A stretch of DNA of 64,000 nucleotides. Origin: Aliikangiella maris (GTDB lineage Bacteria > Pseudomonadota > Gammaproteobacteria > Enterobacterales > Kangiellaceae). The stretch lies in contig NZ_JBFDAH010000008.1 of NCBI RefSeq assembly GCF_040719265.1, forward strand, positions 1 through 64,000, in the 5' to 3' direction. Both the position numbers and the translations under genes were made by a program. Position 1 is the first letter of the stretch, and every line of letters begins with the position of its first letter. Below, in pieces: positions 8,823 through 17,604 of the stretch. Below the pieces are notes generated by a model. That model had not been told where the DNA came from and searched no databases. It saw nothing but the letters and a program-made list of their open reading frames with translations.

Positions 8823-9536
8823 TTATTTATTTGGGGGTAATGCATAAAGTTGCTGAGCAGAGTTATACATCATCCACGAAGCCAGAACATATTTATCATT
8901 AGATGTTGGAACACAACCGCGATGTGTGTGGGTAAAAGTGCACGGCGCTAACACCAGACTACCTTGTGTTGGTTTTATTTTTGCCTGCTGGTAAAAAAAT
9001 TCAGTTTCGCCACCTTCTTCAACATCATTCAAATAAACCAGCCATAATAAAACACGATGTAGCGTTTTTTGCGCTGGATCTTTGGGGTGTGGAAAGTGTT
9101 CTGCGTGCCAATGATGGTAGCCGCCCTGTCCTTTAATGTATTTTTGCAAATTTATATTGTCGAGTTGATAAATCGTCATAATCAAATTGGCAATTTGCTC
9201 ATTTGGCAAGGTTGCTAAATCATCATATAAAATTGTACGTGATTGCTGAGTCTTGGGATCAAGAATACTGGGTGATATCGAGCCGGTTAAAATAAAAGGA
9301 TATTGTTTGGCATATTCAATAATGGCATTTAATAAGGTTTGATTGATTATTCGACAATCTTCTTGCCAATCTTGATGCTCGGAAATAAATAAATCGATAC
9401 TGTCTTTTTTGCTTTTATCGACACCACCGCCGGTGGTGCCTGCACTTTTATGTGGGCTCTTTTCAAATTTGTTGATGAGTTTTTGGCAATACTCAGCTGA
9501 AAAAGCATTTTTAAATTCAACAATAAAACTGTGCAT
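8823..9536 (-). CDS. 2OG-Fe(II) oxygenase, prolyl-hydroxylase-like
   Basis: This 237-residue protein resembles the P4H-type 2-oxoglutarate/Fe(II) dioxygenases. The C-terminal half shows the double-stranded beta-helix pattern: YHHWHAEHFP (first Fe ligands, as His-x-Glu rather than His-x-Asp), LVYLNDVEEGGETEF, then GSLVLAPCTFTHTHRG with the distal His and a basic residue near NDKYVLASW. There is no signal peptide. The substrate is unknown; relatives hydroxylate Pro or other side chains of proteins. The gene stands alone, with the candidate small RNA and terminator downstream. Confidence 0.7.
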   Translation of the reverse strand: MHSFIVEFKNAFSAEYCQKLINKFEKSPHKSAGTTGGGVDKSKKDSIDLFISEHQDWQEDCRIINQTLLNAIIEYAKQYPFILTGSISPSILDPKTQQSRTILYDDLATLPNEQIANLIMTIYQLDNINLQKYIKGQGGYHHWHAEHFPHPKDPAQKTLHRVLLWLVYLNDVEEGGETEFFYQQAKIKPTQGSLVLAPCTFTHTHRGCVPTSNDKYVLASWMMYNSAQQLYALPPNK

Positions 9537-9944
9537 ATCGATTGGTTTTTTATAAGTTAGACAGGCAATTAGATTATACCAGAGGGCTTAAAATGCCAAC
9601 CGTCATATTACCTGAACGGGCTCAAGATAAACTTGGCTGAATGTTGGTAGGCAAATACCATGAAATGGGTATGGCTGTTATTTATGGCAATTGTTTGTTA
9701 TAAATAAGTGTCAGTAACATTTGATTAATCGGTTTATAAATTAATTATATTCGTTAAAATATCACTGTTTGTCTATTTAGTACCAAGTTGATAATAATTT
9801 TACTATGTAAGGCACTGGTCAATTTTTTATTTTTCGTATAAAAGAATTAAACCAATAATATTAGGTCTATTAACTACTTGGCTAACTAGCTGAGCTTGTG
9901 AGCGAAATCAAAATAGTGGTTGAATTTTAAAGGATTCATTTGTC
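9537..9944. other. 408-base intergenic stretch
   Basis: The stretch between two divergent genes holds only very short frames (15 residues or fewer), none with a ribosome site. It is AT-rich and must hold promoters for both neighbours, but no convincing -35/-10 pair was found. Nothing else is seen. Confidence 0.5.
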
Positions 9945-10451
9945 ATGCTAACCATACTCGTTAAATTATTTAAAGCGTTGAATTCTGAGCAGTCCCCTGG
10001 TCAATTAGCGGGCGCGGTTTCATTAGCCGCCATAATCGGGGTTACGCCTTTACTCTCACTACATAATGTGCTGGTGATTCTTTTGGTATTGTGGTTTAGA
10101 GTGAATCTCACTATGTTTATTGTTGCCTGGCCTCTATTTACTGTTCTCGGATTAATACTTAGCCAACCTGCTGAATCGATAGGTTTAACGATATTACAGG
10201 CCCAGTCTTTAGTGCCAATGTGGGAAAGCTTTTATAATACGGTTGTTGGTCGTTGGAGTAATTTTTATCACGCCGGCGTAATTGGCTCATTGGTTATTGC
10301 TCTGGGGTTGGCAATTGTTCTTTTCCCCATCAGTAATCGGGCAGTATCGCTGTATCGGGATAAATGGTTAGAAAAAGTAGAGCAATATCGAATTGTGAAG
10401 TTATTAAAAGCATCTAAGTTTTGGCAAGTTTATCAAAGTCTGTCGAATTAG
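9945..10451 (+). CDS. TIGR03546 family membrane protein
   Basis: This 168-residue inner-membrane protein matches the TIGR03546 family (related to DUF2062). It begins with an amphipathic segment and the QSPGQLAGAVSLAAIIGVTPL signature region, followed by about four hydrophobic helices and a basic C-terminal tail. The family is almost always found next to TIGR03545, as here, with the partner starting 69 bases downstream. The pair's biochemical role is not established. The ATG is preceded by AAAGGA. Confidence 0.8.
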   Translation: MLTILVKLFKALNSEQSPGQLAGAVSLAAIIGVTPLLSLHNVLVILLVLWFRVNLTMFIVAWPLFTVLGLILSQPAESIGLTILQAQSLVPMWESFYNTVVGRWSNFYHAGVIGSLVIALGLAIVLFPISNRAVSLYRDKWLEKVEQYRIVKLLKASKFWQVYQSLSN

Positions 10452-10520
10452 CTGTTTCCTGAATTTATCGGTTTATCGAATTGTCAAACCAATGCAAAAA
10501 GTTTGAGATAGGAAAATAAA

Positions 10521-12206
10521 ATGAAATTAATACGTTGGTGGGGAATTGCTGTTTTTTTCGTACTCATATTGCTGATTGTTGCTGCATGGTATTTATTGGC
10601 GCCATTTTTGATTAAGGGCTCAATCGAAGAGATGGGGAGTGAAGCATTAGGGGCAAAAGTTGAACTGGAAAGTGTTGACTTGTCATTATTTCCTTTAGGT
10701 GTCAGTTTAAATCATCTGGTGGCGGCCGATCCGAACGCACCAATGAGTAACCTTTTTGACGCTCAAAAAATTACTTTTGCGGTTGATAGCTCCATGTTGC
10801 TTTGGAAGAAAGTCATTATTGATGAGCTGACTATTGATGGTGTTAAAAGTGGCACACAGCGACAAACAAGTGGTGAGTTGCCGGGGGGGCGTAAATCGGC
10901 TCAAGCAGTTAATCAAATGGTAGAGCTGGCAATTCCAGATATTGGCCAAGTTGATGTTAAATCAATGGTAGAAAAAGCCGATTTGATCACTATAAAGCGT
11001 ATTAATCAATTGAAGAGTTCTCAAGGTCAAATGCAACAACAGTGGCAAACTGCACTGGATAAAAAAGCTTTTGAAAAGCGGGTAAATGATATTAAAGCTG
11101 AGTATGACAGGCTTGCTGAACGGGCTAAGAAAAATAAGCTCAATCTGCTTAAAGATCGCGATGACTGGAAAAAGCTGAAAAAACAGATTGATGAAGAGCG
11201 ACAGCAAATTGCCAGTTTGTCCGATCAATTAAAAGCCGATAAAAAACAATTAGCAGAACAATTAAAGCTGGTCAAAAATGGTCCGGGCGATGATTTGGAT
11301 GCCATTATGCAAAAGCTTGGCCTGGGTAATGGATTAGATGGATTGGTTGATAAATATTTAGGTCCTCAATATACCCCGTGGGTAAAGCGTATAATTCAAA
11401 TGGTAAAAGAGGTTAAGCCGGTTGAAGATAAAACAACGCAAGCTGAAGAGGAAGCTTATGTTCAGGTTGGTAAAAAGGTTTACTTTAAAGATGAGCAGAT
11501 ATTCCCGGAAATTTTGGTTAAGAAAGTGCTGATCAGTGGGAGCGATCAACAGTGGCAGCTGAATGGAAATGGTATGAACCTCGGGTATTTGCCTTGGTTA
11601 ACCGGAAACCCAGCCAAATTAAATCTAAAGTTTAACGGAGCAAAGGATGCCAAAATTGATTTGCAAAGTGATTGGAAAAATCCTCAAACAATGCAATCAA
11701 CGGTAGATATCAGTGTTAATCGTTGGCCGGTTGAATCAATGTCGATTATGCAAACCGAAAAAGGTCCGTGGATGCTTACTTCAGGAGATTTTAAAATGTC
11801 ATTGAAAGGTGAATTGACATTACAAACAATCGATCTGAATGCCAGCTTTAGCATTGCCTCTCCCAAGTTACAGCATCCAGAATCATTACCAGATTGGCAA
11901 CTTGCACTGGCACAAAGTATTAGCGGGCAATCTCAACTGGATTTTAATCTTTCGGCAACTGGCGCTCTGGAAAGCCCGAAAATTCGTTTGAAGTCTAATA
12001 TGGAAAAACTCTTTCAAAATGTTATGGGTGCTCAATTAAAACAAAAAGCTGAAAAATTAAAGGACAAAGCAAAAACTATTATCAGTGAAAAAGTTGGCGA
12101 TATTTCTGGGCTGGAAAACTTCAATAGCAACTTTGAAAAGTGGCAAGCAGAAATTAATAATAAAGATGAATTACTCAAAGATATATTAGGAAAAATTAAG
12201 ATTTAA
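10521..12206 (+). CDS. TIGR03545 family AsmA-like envelope protein
   Basis: This is the 561-residue partner of the preceding TIGR03546 gene. A single N-terminal membrane anchor (residues 5-30) is followed by an AsmA-like start (IKGSIEEMGSEALGAKVEL), a Lys/Gln/Glu-rich coiled coil around residues 150-260, and a C-terminal beta-rich region. The protein is expected to face the periplasm. AsmA-type repeat proteins bridge membranes for lipid transport, so a lipid-transport role is possible by analogy but unproved. It probably shares a transcript with the gene upstream. Confidence 0.8.
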   Translation: MKLIRWWGIAVFFVLILLIVAAWYLLAPFLIKGSIEEMGSEALGAKVELESVDLSLFPLGVSLNHLVAADPNAPMSNLFDAQKITFAVDSSMLLWKKVIIDELTIDGVKSGTQRQTSGELPGGRKSAQAVNQMVELAIPDIGQVDVKSMVEKADLITIKRINQLKSSQGQMQQQWQTALDKKAFEKRVNDIKAEYDRLAERAKKNKLNLLKDRDDWKKLKKQIDEERQQIASLSDQLKADKKQLAEQLKLVKNGPGDDLDAIMQKLGLGNGLDGLVDKYLGPQYTPWVKRIIQMVKEVKPVEDKTTQAEEEAYVQVGKKVYFKDEQIFPEILVKKVLISGSDQQWQLNGNGMNLGYLPWLTGNPAKLNLKFNGAKDAKIDLQSDWKNPQTMQSTVDISVNRWPVESMSIMQTEKGPWMLTSGDFKMSLKGELTLQTIDLNASFSIASPKLQHPESLPDWQLALAQSISGQSQLDFNLSATGALESPKIRLKSNMEKLFQNVMGAQLKQKAEKLKDKAKTIISEKVGDISGLENFNSNFEKWQAEINNKDELLKDILGKIKI

Positions 12207-12254
12207 AATGAATAGAATAAAATAAGAAATACTCAGTAAATGTTCAGATATTTT

Positions 12255-13181
12255 TTATTCTGAAAATTCTATCCGATTTCGGCCTTGTTGTTTCGCACTA
12301 TACAGATTGATATCGGCACGACTCATTAATGTTTCTAATTTATCTTCTTTATGTAACGTTGTACCGCCAAAGCTGGCGGTACACTGAATCACCTCATCTT
12401 CATATTGAAAATAGGCTTCTTCAATTAAAATTCGAATTCGCTCAATGGTTGCTAAAATATTTTGTTGACTACCATCGGTAAATACAATTGCAAATTCTTC
12501 TCCCCCAATTCGAGCAACAAAATCATAATCACGAAGTTGTAATAGCACTAGGCTGCACATAGATTGTAAAACAGAGTCGCCAGCTAAATGTCCATATTTA
12601 TCATTAATGACTTTGAAATGATCAATATCAAATAAAAAGAAAATTAGGGGAGAGTCATTACGCAGTGACTTGTTCATTTCTTTATTCATGCGCTCAATAA
12701 ATGCACGACGATTAGGGATGCCGGTTAATTCATCGTGATAGGCTTTTTCAAAAAGCTTGTCTTTAGTTTTGCGCAATTCATTTTCAAGTTCTTTATTTTG
12801 AGTGATTTCTGTAATATGTGCATATAAAAACTTGCCGCCAATGACTTGTTCACTCATTCGCAACCAGCGACCATCGAGTAAATCAATTTCAAATGATCGA
12901 TATTGCTTTTGCCAGCGCTTATTTTGTGCCATCAAAATCCATTGCTCTACATTTTTGCAATTTATCTTGATTCCCTGATTTTGGGTATGGGCGAGGCGAA
13001 TTGATTGAGCGAAAGTTTTGGTTTGAACATCTATTGGAGAGCAATCAAACAGCAATTGAGCGTAGTTATGATTGCAATATATCATCATATCGTTTTCATC
13101 ATATATTGCATATCCATCATTACTTTGCGCGACAAAAAGCGATAATAATTGAGGAATATTAAACAGGTAGTTGCTCTTCAC
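12255..13181 (-). CDS. PAS-GGDEF diguanylate cyclase
   Basis: This 308-residue cytoplasmic diguanylate cyclase has a PAS-like sensor in residues 15-120 (DGYAIYDENDMMIYCNHNYA) and a GGDEF domain in 140-305. The catalytic motif is intact (GGEEF) and preceded by the inhibitory I-site RDYD, so it should make c-di-GMP with product inhibition. There are no membrane segments. It converges on the TIGR03545 gene with under 50 bases between stops. The PAS ligand is unknown. Confidence 0.87.
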   Translation of the reverse strand: MKSNYLFNIPQLLSLFVAQSNDGYAIYDENDMMIYCNHNYAQLLFDCSPIDVQTKTFAQSIRLAHTQNQGIKINCKNVEQWILMAQNKRWQKQYRSFEIDLLDGRWLRMSEQVIGGKFLYAHITEITQNKELENELRKTKDKLFEKAYHDELTGIPNRRAFIERMNKEMNKSLRNDSPLIFFLFDIDHFKVINDKYGHLAGDSVLQSMCSLVLLQLRDYDFVARIGGEEFAIVFTDGSQQNILATIERIRILIEEAYFQYEDEVIQCTASFGGTTLHKEDKLETLMSRADINLYSAKQQGRNRIEFSE

Positions 13182-13293
13182 GCATAATGTAAATTGTTAT
13201 TGTCCAAGCTTTAAGTATTACAGAATTTTCGCTGCTGGCAAGCACTTTTCAAAAATAAACCATTTTGTTGTTTGTAATCATTAAAATTATTAA

Positions 13294-13860
13294 TTAATGC
13301 GTTATTTGATGATATTTAATTACAGAATCTATAAATTGCCTTGCTAAGTCCTCATGTGCGAGTGAGTCTTCTTCAATTATCGGTAAATCTGGGAACAAGT
13401 ATTTAACTTGATTGGCAAATATGCCTTCGCCAGAGGGTATCAGTGATCCATTATCATCCGTTTTTACTCGGGATAGCCCGCAACTAGGTGATTTGCTCTT
13501 AAAAATATATCCGCTGACTTGAGATAGCCATTTTTTCTGCTGATTGCAGGCATCGATCAATTGTTGAGTATAATCGATCTGGTAAGTTGCTTTATCGAGA
13601 CAGATAATTTGTGTACCTCGCTTAACTAATTGAATCTTTGGGCGCGGCACGCCTAAACCAATATCAACTTCGGGACAAAAAGGAATTAATTTAAAATCCA
13701 GGTCACTGAGTTGTTTAACTGATGGGTTAAATTGATGTTCGCCATCATACCGGACTTTATATCCCAGTAGACAACTACTGACACCTATTTTAATCTTTAG
13801 ACGGGTGGCTTGGCTGGTTAAACTTGAGGATGAATTATTAAGGTTTTTAGTGGTTGTCAT
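13294..13860 (-). CDS. DUF523 family protein (YbbK-like)
   Basis: This 188-residue protein has the DUF523 core: ISVSSCLLG-type start (VSSCLLGYKVRYDG), FCPEVDIGLGVPRPKIQL and the C-terminal FKSKSPSCGLSRV with paired Cys residues that suggest a metal or Fe-S site. An additional Ser/Thr-rich N-terminal tail of about 22 residues precedes the domain, so the real start may be further in. It lies 13 bases downstream of sbcB, on the same strand, and is probably co-transcribed with it. Biochemical function is unknown. Confidence 0.78.
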   Translation of the reverse strand: MTTTKNLNNSSSSLTSQATRLKIKIGVSSCLLGYKVRYDGEHQFNPSVKQLSDLDFKLIPFCPEVDIGLGVPRPKIQLVKRGTQIICLDKATYQIDYTQQLIDACNQQKKWLSQVSGYIFKSKSPSCGLSRVKTDDNGSLIPSGEGIFANQVKYLFPDLPIIEEDSLAHEDLARQFIDSVIKYHQITH

Positions 13861-13873
13861 GGCTATCTATCCA

Positions 13874-15322
13874 TTATTTATTGTTCTTTGATTGAACTTC
13901 AGTAACCAGTTGATTTACATAGTCATTCACGGCAGTCAGAATTGTCTGATCAGTTTGTGGAGTTTGCATTAGGGCTTCAAATTGCTGACAATATTCTGCA
14001 TATAACAGTGTCGAGCCCGAATTGGCATCAAAAAAGTTTGCTCGCCTAAAACTATCCCATCTTTGTCTTTCTTCTGCTGATAAAGTATCAATAGCATTAC
14101 GGGCGCGGTAGCGAAACAGCATTTCGGGCAGGCGGTTATCTTCGAACTGAAAAGGCTGCTCTACCAGAGCAGGCCAGTCCATTTGCCTGATTTGCTGCAT
14201 TTTACTTTTATCCATTGGTTTGAAAAAGCCGCCAGAATACAGAGCAAAGTCAGGATTGGTAATGTCTTCAAAGCTGTTCTTTTGATACAACGTGATAAGT
14301 TTTCCCTGAATTAAGGCAATTTGTCGTTTAATCTTCTCTGCTTTAGCCAGACATTCATCGAGATTAATGCCTAAGCGTTTTTGAGTTTTTATGTTTAATA
14401 CACTAAGCGGTGCAACAGCTGGACATTTGTTGTAGTGAATCTCTTTAATGGGGATACGCGAGGTTGACTCAGGCAGATTGGCTTCGCGAGTAAAAATTAA
14501 ATATTCCAGTTGCTCAACATCTAATTGGCTAAAATCTTCAAAAGGTTTGGTAAGGTCCAGACAAATAACGCTGTTTTTATTGATTGGGTGGGCAACCAAT
14601 GGGAGCATAACGGCACAATATTGGTGAGTTGGACCGAGCATCCCAGAACAGTGAACAAAAGGTGTTAATTTAATGAGATCAATTTCACTCATAACTTTTC
14701 TTTTGTCTCGTAATTCAAAGAGGTAGTCAAATAATCGCGGTTGTTTTTGTTTAACCAACTTTGCCATTGCTATGGTGGCATAAACGTCTGCTAATGCATC
14801 GTGAGCATTGTGGTGTTGAATATGATTGGCCTCACTGAGTATTTCTAATTTGAAACTGGGCGCTCCCATTTCGTTTATTGGCCACTCAATTCCCTCGGGA
14901 CGTAGCGCTTGAGTCATTCTCAATAAATCAATAATGTCCCAGCGAGAGTTTCCATCTTGCCATTCACGCGCGTAGGCATCATAAAAATTTCGATAAAGCC
15001 CAAACCTGACTACTTCATCGTCGAATCGAATACTGTTGTAACCCACAGCACAGGTATTGGCGGTGGATAGTTCTAGGTGAATGAGCCGAAAAAAATCTCG
15101 TTCACAAATACCTTTTTCCTTCGCTTGTTGTGGTGTGATTTTAGTAATCAGGCAGGCTTGGGGGTGAGGAATAAAGTCATTGGCTGGTTTGCAATAAATA
15201 TTTAATGGTTCCTCGATAATTTCAAAATCGAGATTTGTTCTGATTCCTGCAAATTGGGCAGGTCGATCTTTGGCTGGGTTAGCACCAAATGTTTCAAAGT
15301 CAAACCAATAAAATGTGTGCAT
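13874..15322 (-). CDS. sbcB: exodeoxyribonuclease I
   Basis: Exonuclease I digests single-stranded DNA 3'-5' in recombination and mismatch repair. At 482 residues it is close to E. coli SbcB (475). The DEDDh exonuclease residues are visible: FYWFDFETFGANP (Asp-x-Glu) at the N-terminus, GYNSIRFDDEVVRF in the middle and HNAHDALADVYAT with the catalytic His and Asp. The C-terminal SH3-like and helical regions follow, including RYRARN. DUF523 is the next gene on the same strand. Confidence 0.94.
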   Translation of the reverse strand: MHTFYWFDFETFGANPAKDRPAQFAGIRTNLDFEIIEEPLNIYCKPANDFIPHPQACLITKITPQQAKEKGICERDFFRLIHLELSTANTCAVGYNSIRFDDEVVRFGLYRNFYDAYAREWQDGNSRWDIIDLLRMTQALRPEGIEWPINEMGAPSFKLEILSEANHIQHHNAHDALADVYATIAMAKLVKQKQPRLFDYLFELRDKRKVMSEIDLIKLTPFVHCSGMLGPTHQYCAVMLPLVAHPINKNSVICLDLTKPFEDFSQLDVEQLEYLIFTREANLPESTSRIPIKEIHYNKCPAVAPLSVLNIKTQKRLGINLDECLAKAEKIKRQIALIQGKLITLYQKNSFEDITNPDFALYSGGFFKPMDKSKMQQIRQMDWPALVEQPFQFEDNRLPEMLFRYRARNAIDTLSAEERQRWDSFRRANFFDANSGSTLLYAEYCQQFEALMQTPQTDQTILTAVNDYVNQLVTEVQSKNNK

Positions 15323-15761
15323 TTATCTGTTTTTGTAAGCGATATTCTAATACGGATGTTGAATGAAAATTCAATCAAAATCAACTAGAGCGTGTTAGTT
15401 GATATTTAACGAAGCAGGTTAATTATAAAAAGTCTCTCTCATTATTTTTGACGATTATTACTTTGGAATATAAATATTAGGCTATTGAGTTAAAAATAAT
15501 GTTTATTTGGTATAAGAGACTATAGTCATACATTTTAAACTGAACAAAAAAAATGATAATTTTGTGTCATAATTATTTATTTGATAGCTTGTTTGGTATT
15601 AAGTGACCTCTATTTATTAGCTTGCGTTTAGCGTTGCTTTTGTCATTCTTACAGTTAATTTGGCGTCGTGAAAACTGTTAGTACTAATAGAAAAATATCA
15701 TTGATATGTTATAGTCGCTTTTACTGAATAGTTTATCATTAATAATAAGGTTAAATATAAA
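15323..15761. other. 439-base intergenic stretch
   Basis: This divergent gap between sbcB and the VOC gene is AT-rich and contains no frame worth calling. It must hold promoters in both directions. No hairpin with a U tract, repeat or RNA gene is seen. Confidence 0.5.
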
Positions 15762-16121
15762 ATGTCTGGCCCAGCTAAAAATGGAGTACTGATTTATTCA
15801 ACCCATATAGATGAATTGTCTAAATTCTATGAGCAACTCTTCGATATGAAGGTTATTAGAAAAACCAGTGAAATGATTAGTTTAAATAAAGACGGTTTTA
15901 ATCTTATTATACATACGCCCCCATTTGAAATGCTCGAAATCAGTTTTAGTCCGATCAAATTATTCTTAACGGTTGCTGATATGAAAGTTACAAGAGAAAA
16001 AGCCGTAGAGCTTGGCGGTAAAATATTTGAAGGTGAATGGAGCAATCCTATTTTTAAAGTTTCTAATATTGCTGATTGTGATGGTAATCATATACAGATT
16101 CGTGAGTTTTTTGCTTCATGA
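15762..16121 (+). CDS. VOC (glyoxalase/dioxygenase) superfamily protein
   Basis: This 119-residue protein has the beta-alpha-beta pattern of a vicinal-oxygen-chelate domain. The N-terminal half is GVLIYSTHIDELSKFYEQLF and the C-terminal half ends in IADCDGNHIQIREF, where the DCDGNHIQI stretch corresponds to the usual DPDGNxIxL segment. It is a single domain, so it probably works as a dimer. The substrate cannot be told from sequence. It stands alone. Confidence 0.75.
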   Translation: MSGPAKNGVLIYSTHIDELSKFYEQLFDMKVIRKTSEMISLNKDGFNLIIHTPPFEMLEISFSPIKLFLTVADMKVTREKAVELGGKIFEGEWSNPIFKVSNIADCDGNHIQIREFFAS

Positions 16122-16267
16122 ACTGTGGTATGAAATATTGGGTTAAATAAAATTTTCAGCTGTAACAGTGTATTACCTAGTAATATAAGTAACGATTTTT
16201 AAATCAATCGCTATTTATTATTGAGCGACGTTCTTTAGGTTTTCTTCTTGGACTGCCTTAATAAAAA

Positions 16268-16795
16268 TTAAAGCGTTTTATACATTGGAACAAACTGTAT
16301 TGTTAAGTGTGTGTTAAGAGCGTATTCATTCGATTCTCCTGCAATAAATCCATGCTTTTCATACAGTTTTTTTCCAGGTAACGTTGCCATGAGTTCAAGT
16401 TTTGTAAAACCCATTTGGCGTGCAGCGTTTTCGCAATGCGACATAAGTTGTGACCCCAGCCCTTGTCGCGAAAATTGCGGGCTGACAAAAAATGCTCTGA
16501 TTTTGGCGGCTGATTTTTTGGGGTCAAGAATGCCACTATCTCGACTTTGCTCACTGTCATTACCAAATAATGTTTGTCGATAACTCCAGCCACCACAGGC
16601 AACAATTTGCTGTTGATTTTCGATAACAAAATAGCTCTTATCTTTAATCAATTGTGTGTCTAGTCCCCAGGCAGATTTCAATGCGCTTTCAACTTGTTGA
16701 AGCGAATAGTCTTGTGTTGCAAGACCTCGAGCTGACTTCTCAATTAATAAAGTGATTGGAGCGGTATCATCCAAAGTGGCAGATCGAATAATCAT
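16268..16795 (-). CDS. GNAT family N-acetyltransferase
   Basis: This 175-residue protein is a GCN5-related N-acetyltransferase. The acetyl-CoA binding motif A is visible as FVSPQFSRQGLGSQLMSHCE near residues 108-127, followed by ARQMGFTKLELMATL and LYEKHGFIAGE of motif B. The acceptor is unknown. It starts 25 bases from a perfect 19-bp tandem duplication that covers its probable promoter, so its expression may differ from relatives with a single copy. Confidence 0.82.
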   Translation of the reverse strand: MIIRSATLDDTAPITLLIEKSARGLATQDYSLQQVESALKSAWGLDTQLIKDKSYFVIENQQQIVACGGWSYRQTLFGNDSEQSRDSGILDPKKSAAKIRAFFVSPQFSRQGLGSQLMSHCENAARQMGFTKLELMATLPGKKLYEKHGFIAGESNEYALNTHLTIQFVPMYKTL

Positions 16796-16819
16796 AGTAA
16801 AGTACTCAATTTAATGAAC

Positions 16820-16857
16820 GAAATGACTATAATTCAAAGAAATGACTATAATTCAAA
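16820..16857. repeat. perfect 19-bp tandem duplication
   Basis: Two exact head-to-tail copies of a 19-base unit (GAAATGACTATAATTCAAA) lie at 16820-16838 and 16839-16857, just upstream of the GNAT gene. Each copy includes a TATAATT on the plus strand and TTGAAT/TATAGT-like hexamers on the minus strand, so the duplication may double a promoter or operator element. Confidence 0.9.
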
Positions 16858-16944
16858 ATAATTTAATTGAAAATAAATTTGTTTAAAATGGCAGCAATGT
16901 GAAATTATGAAATATTTCAAATTAGCGCTATTACCAGGTAATCA

Positions 16945-17343
16945 CTACCCTGGGCAAATTGTCACTTTCTGTTCCAGTATTTGCCAATTGTGCGCTATCT
17001 GTTCGTAAATAACATAAATTGTACCGCAATCATAAACAAACTGTTTACTGGTTCGTGGGGGAGGAATACATAACCCTAATTGTTTATCATCGTTATGAAA
17101 CCAAAAAGTTTGCTGTGAATCTTGTACGGCAAATTTTTGTTTATCAATTAATTCTTGCGTATTGACTGCTGGGGATTGCGTTACTTGCCATTGATTATTA
17201 ACAAAAGCAGGGCAGTTAGCACTGGTGTAGGGGGCAGGTTGAGTGTGTTTTAATTGACAGTTAGAGAGCAGCAGACAAGCGCTGCAAACCAAAATCAGGC
17301 GAGTTAAAAATGGGTGGTCTAAATGTGAGCAATTACGATACAA
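16945..17343 (-). CDS. small secreted protein or lipoprotein
   Basis: This 132-residue protein is not recognised. A basic N-terminus is followed by a hydrophobic stretch (residues 14-28) ending in LLLSNCQL. That resembles a lipobox, although Asn before Cys is unusual. The mature part has several Cys residues that could form disulfides (near residues 44, 112, 125 and 130) and an aromatic-rich beta pattern. It is probably in the envelope. The terminator of the preceding amidohydrolase gene separates it from that transcript. Confidence 0.5.
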   Translation of the reverse strand: MYRNCSHLDHPFLTRLILVCSACLLLSNCQLKHTQPAPYTSANCPAFVNNQWQVTQSPAVNTQELIDKQKFAVQDSQQTFWFHNDDKQLGLCIPPPRTSKQFVYDCGTIYVIYEQIAHNWQILEQKVTICPG

Positions 17344-17485
17344 ACCAATTAATCCTGACAGATTAGAATATTGAATTAATCTGTAGAATACATTGAATTA
17401 ATGGATGAAACCAGACTTAAGCAAACTAGGAAATCTTGAATTTTTTAAAAGTATGCTGTGCTTTTAAATTTGGGTTTGCACCGGT

Positions 17486-17526
17486 TAAAAAAGCAATGAC
17501 CAAGTGAATCCTCTACTAGTCATTGC
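17486..17526 (-). terminator. Rho-independent terminator of the amidohydrolase gene
   Basis: The stem GCAATGAC/GTCATTGC (17493-17500 with 17519-17526, loop of 18) is followed on the minus strand by a run of six U. It lies about 80 bases after the stop of the large minus-strand amidohydrolase gene. Confidence 0.65.
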
Positions 17527-17532
17527 ATAAGT

Positions 17533-17560
17533 GGCGGTAAACTTTTATTAGATTACCGCC
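17533..17560. other. second inverted repeat after the amidohydrolase gene
   Basis: The arms GGCGGTAA (17533-17540) and TTACCGCC (17553-17560) form a perfect 8-bp stem with a 12-base loop. It sits between the amidohydrolase stop and the terminator hairpin. It may protect the mRNA 3' end or help termination; it has no U tract of its own. Confidence 0.5.
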
Positions 17561-17604
17561 GAATATTTAGCTGATTGTCTGCAAGAGTAAACTAGGTAAT
17601 TAGC

